NCBI GenBank assembly: GCA_012064415.1
Contig: SSNU01000044.1
Coordinates: 53,941-76,100 of the forward strand
Direction: 5' to 3'
Length of the DNA stretch: 22,160 nt
Source: Gyrodactylus bullatarudis
Taxonomy: Eukaryota; Platyhelminthes; Monogenea; Gyrodactylidea; Gyrodactylidae
Part shown: piece after piece, positions 19,936 to 22,160 of the stretch
How positions within the stretch are numbered: position 1 is the first letter of the stretch
How the letters are laid out: every line of letters starts with the position of its first letter
Translations under genes and position numbers: made by a program
Notes under the pieces: model-generated
What the model saw: the letters and a program-made list of their open reading frames with translations, nothing else
Told to the model about the DNA's origin: nothing
Databases searched by the model: none

Positions 19936-20679
19936 TACACTACATTATATTATGTTCAAACTCTTTGAGTAATACTTTATTACTCAAACTCATAGTGTCC
20001 CCCCTATCTTTATTTCTCTCAGAGGAAAGGGGTGTGTGTTGTCTTTTGGCTAAATGTAGAAATTATGTCATTATAATTTCTGGGAATGAGGAATAAAAAT
20101 TGAAATGAATTTATTACAATCAAAATTCAGTTATTTCACGATCATTAATTGGAACATACAACAACTTCTCAATGGTAAAAGGGGGTACAGTTGTTTGTCA
20201 GTATGTCTAACTGAATTTGCCCATTTATTTTTTTGTAAATTTCTCTTCTACTCGATCATTCCTTGTATTTTTTCATAAATGTTTCCATTCCTGTTCAATG
20301 CTTACAATTTCAGTTTCAACTGAAGGATATGGGGTGGGGCCTACTTCCTAAACATTTTATTTTACATTGTTAACGAATTTAAGACATTTCTCTAAAATCC
20401 ACTTAAGAAAGCAATTTAAGTGAATGAAAAAAATACAAATTTTCCCAATCAGAAGTATATAAACGTCATTAGGGAAATTTCAAAGGATTTTGTCATAGAA
20501 GAAGGAAATAAAATAGTAGCTTGAAATTTCAAAACCATAGATTAAAAATACCTTGGGTCCAATTCATTGAGTTAGAAGGCTGATTCACACTAGAAAGGGC
20601 CAGTAAAGTAACAAAATTTCAGAACTAAATAGCATTCTTACTCAGGTTTTTAACCCTGAGAAGTCCTAGAGAATTTTTT
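19936..20679. other. AT-rich region without recognised features
   Basis: Nothing coding or structured is recognised on either strand. Confidence 0.4.
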
Positions 20680-20815
20680 TTCATGACTCGTATTCAATCT
20701 TTTATCTAACTGATGGTTGGTGAATACGCTGATTACGAATCTATAGTTTTTATAACGCAATTATTTGTCGATCAAAAATGAGTCATTTTTTGATCCAAAA
20801 ACAGGTTATTTTTGC
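20680..20815 (+). repeat. Repeat family 3, single direct copy
   Basis: tttcatgactcgtattcaat, then cgctgattacgaatctatag and gagtcattttttgat match 19457-19560 directly and 19361-19412 in reverse. Confidence 0.65.
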
Positions 20816-21290
20816 AGGTTTACCAGATAGAGTTCAGGCGATTGCATTTTTGAATTCTAGAGGTATGGTTCCTCGATAAAAGTTATCTTACTTTTTATAT
20901 ATGATCATGGGAAGTAGGTTTTCAAAAATCAGCTCTCTTGGAATTAGTACAGCCCGAGTTTGACGAATGCTAGAGCCAAGATCTTTGCGTATTCCAGGAG
21001 ATTAATAAAATTCCTATCGAATGGGTGGTAAACGAAATATTTTCTGAGGCTTGAATGAATAATAATGTCTGATAGAACTATCACTGTGGGACTTTATGGG
21101 TTAAGTTTGATTTTCTACAGGTTATCTAATTGGTTTTAAAGTTGATTCGATTTTGAATGGTTTTTCAGATCTGAACCAATAGGAATATCAAAATTTTTAG
21201 ATCAAATTGAAAAAAGTTTTAGCTCACAAGCGTCTCATCCACTGAAAAGAAGGTACTTGACTATCTCAGTACCGAAACGTCTGTATGACA
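20816..21290. other. Region without supported genes
   Basis: A coding-like, stop-broken reading near 20960-21030 (NARAKIFAYSRRLIKFLSNG) may be a transposon remnant. Nothing firm is seen. Confidence 0.3.
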
Positions 21291-21402
21291 ATAGTGCAGC
21301 ACATATACTTACAAAGGTTCTAGGTTCCCCATTTTTGAGAGATTTTGAATTATCGAAATTTTGTTGATTTTCAAGTAGTGAAAATGATTAAAATATCGAA
21401 GC
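21291..21402 (+). repeat. Dispersed repeat, family 2, copy 3
   Basis: Begins with tagtgcagcacatatac and ttacaaaggtt, shared with 16196-16222. It continues with the about 75-bp unit (ccccatttttgagagatttt, gattttcaagtagtgaaaat) found in the loop of the 12-kb foldback element in reverse and at 4190-4255. Two repeat families are thus joined here. Confidence 0.8.
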
Positions 21403-21533
21403 TTTACTATTGAAATCTATTCTTGATCATAAAGAATCTTTATTAAAGATAAGGCAATTCAGAATTTAATCTTACAGGCATCAATCTTTTGTTGTTTGCT
21501 AAATAAGTTTTGGGCCTAAATTCTGCAACAATA

Positions 21534-22160
21534 ATGCAAGTTGAAACAGATATCGGTTTCGAAACATTCCCGGACCAAACATACAATATCATGGTGAGCT
21601 TTGATGAAGATCGTTTTTCTCAGTAAAAATTTGGTTCTAATTTTCTGGAAAGACCACACAACAAAGTGATCAACAATTTTATTGAGATATACTTGAGAAA
21701 TGAACAAAAAAACGTTAAGAATAATAAGTTAATAAATACTGTATAATATACTAATATAATTATGGATTCATTTTAATAAGTGCTAATTTTCCCATTGAAT
21801 AATAACCTAAAGATTGAGAACCTTGCTAAACCAAATAAACAACTGCCGCCGCTTACATTTTTTCAAAGCAATCAATCTGGATTTAATACTGGTGAGATTT
21901 AAACGAATTTCTTGCCGTGTATTTCGCATACTCATCAATAATGAAATGGATAATTCAGAATAATTATTTGGATGAGAAAATTAATATTCTTTTAGAATTT
22001 TGAAAATTTATTCTTGACAATACGGTCAGTTACTCGCAGATACCACGGAAGTAATATCTATTTGCACAGCTGTAGTTGGAGAGTTTGTTCTTATCAGCAC
22101 CAGAACCTATTACGACCAGACATGAATGGAAATCAGAAGCTCCATAGGGATCTTCTGAAC
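21534..22160 (+). CDS. Possible third USP-like gene, cut by the right window edge
   Basis: Proposed exons: about 21534-21622, 21653-21740, 21813-21891 and 22030 to the edge. The first three join in frame across 30-nt (GTAAAA..GGAAAG, with CTAAT) and 72-nt introns. FETFPDQTYNIMVSFDED lines up with SKFYELELNIQGHKQ of USP48, KVINNFIEIYLRNEQ with QLTDCISEFLKEEK, and NKQLPPLTFFQSNQSGFNTG with LPCTLNLQLMRFVFDRQTG, in the right order. The LPPL..F..TG block is a USP hallmark. The fourth exon (138-nt intron, GGTCAG acceptor) is open to the edge in the required phase but has no clear match; an alternative frame there reads TTEVISICTAVVGEFVLIST and stops. The N-terminal Cys box and the His box are not in view. 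USP identity is tentative and the gene may be degenerate like the copy at 850-1989. Confidence 0.35.

Noticed and set aside
21516..21707. 63-codon minus-strand frame near the right edge
   Set aside because: Antisense to the proposed third USP-like gene and without motifs.

Overview
The window reads as nuclear DNA of an arthropod. It is strongly AT-rich, its genes have introns with GT..AG borders, and it carries a BarH-class homeobox gene, a complete U4 spliceosomal RNA gene, and many decayed transposon pieces and hairpin (foldback) repeats. AT content and transposon style suggest a crustacean such as a parasitic copepod (sea louse), but that is inference; nothing here fixes the species.

Layout. 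1-2150: the 3' end of an unidentified gene, then a seven-exon gene whose product resembles the catalytic domain of ubiquitin-specific proteases (closest by eye to USP48) but lacks the catalytic residues. 2190-3781: a broken non-LTR retrotransposon reverse transcriptase, split by unrelated sequence and by a 288-bp element with 47-bp terminal inverted repeats that carries a 57-bp copy of a gene lying 3 kb downstream. 4342-4587 (-): a small secreted eight-cysteine protein. 5815-6494: a two-exon gene of unknown function, donor of the captured fragment. 7792-8226 (-): a three-exon gene for a 116-residue protein ending in a CaaX-type lipidation motif. 9249-9394: U4 snRNA. 10.1-13.3 kb: a possible retrotransposon tail, a frameshifted transposon-type fragment, a second possible USP-like remnant, a ~0.7-kb foldback repeat and an unidentified two-exon reading frame. 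13.3-15.9 kb: repeated 20-bp motifs, the non-coding upstream region and the BarH gene (14688-15693) with its poly(A) signals. 16.2-21.4 kb: mainly non-coding, with foldback elements and dispersed repeats. 21.5 kb to the right edge: exons of a third possible USP-like gene.

Two themes run across the window. First, several reading frames are joined across extremely short GT..AG introns (25, 27, 29, 25 and 30 nt), some with a CTAAC or CTAAT branch-like motif; this is well below the usual animal minimum. Second, small, fast-changing genes sit among foldback repeats, and one repeat has picked up a gene piece. BarH (a transcription factor) and U4 (core splicing) are the only functions I can name with high confidence.
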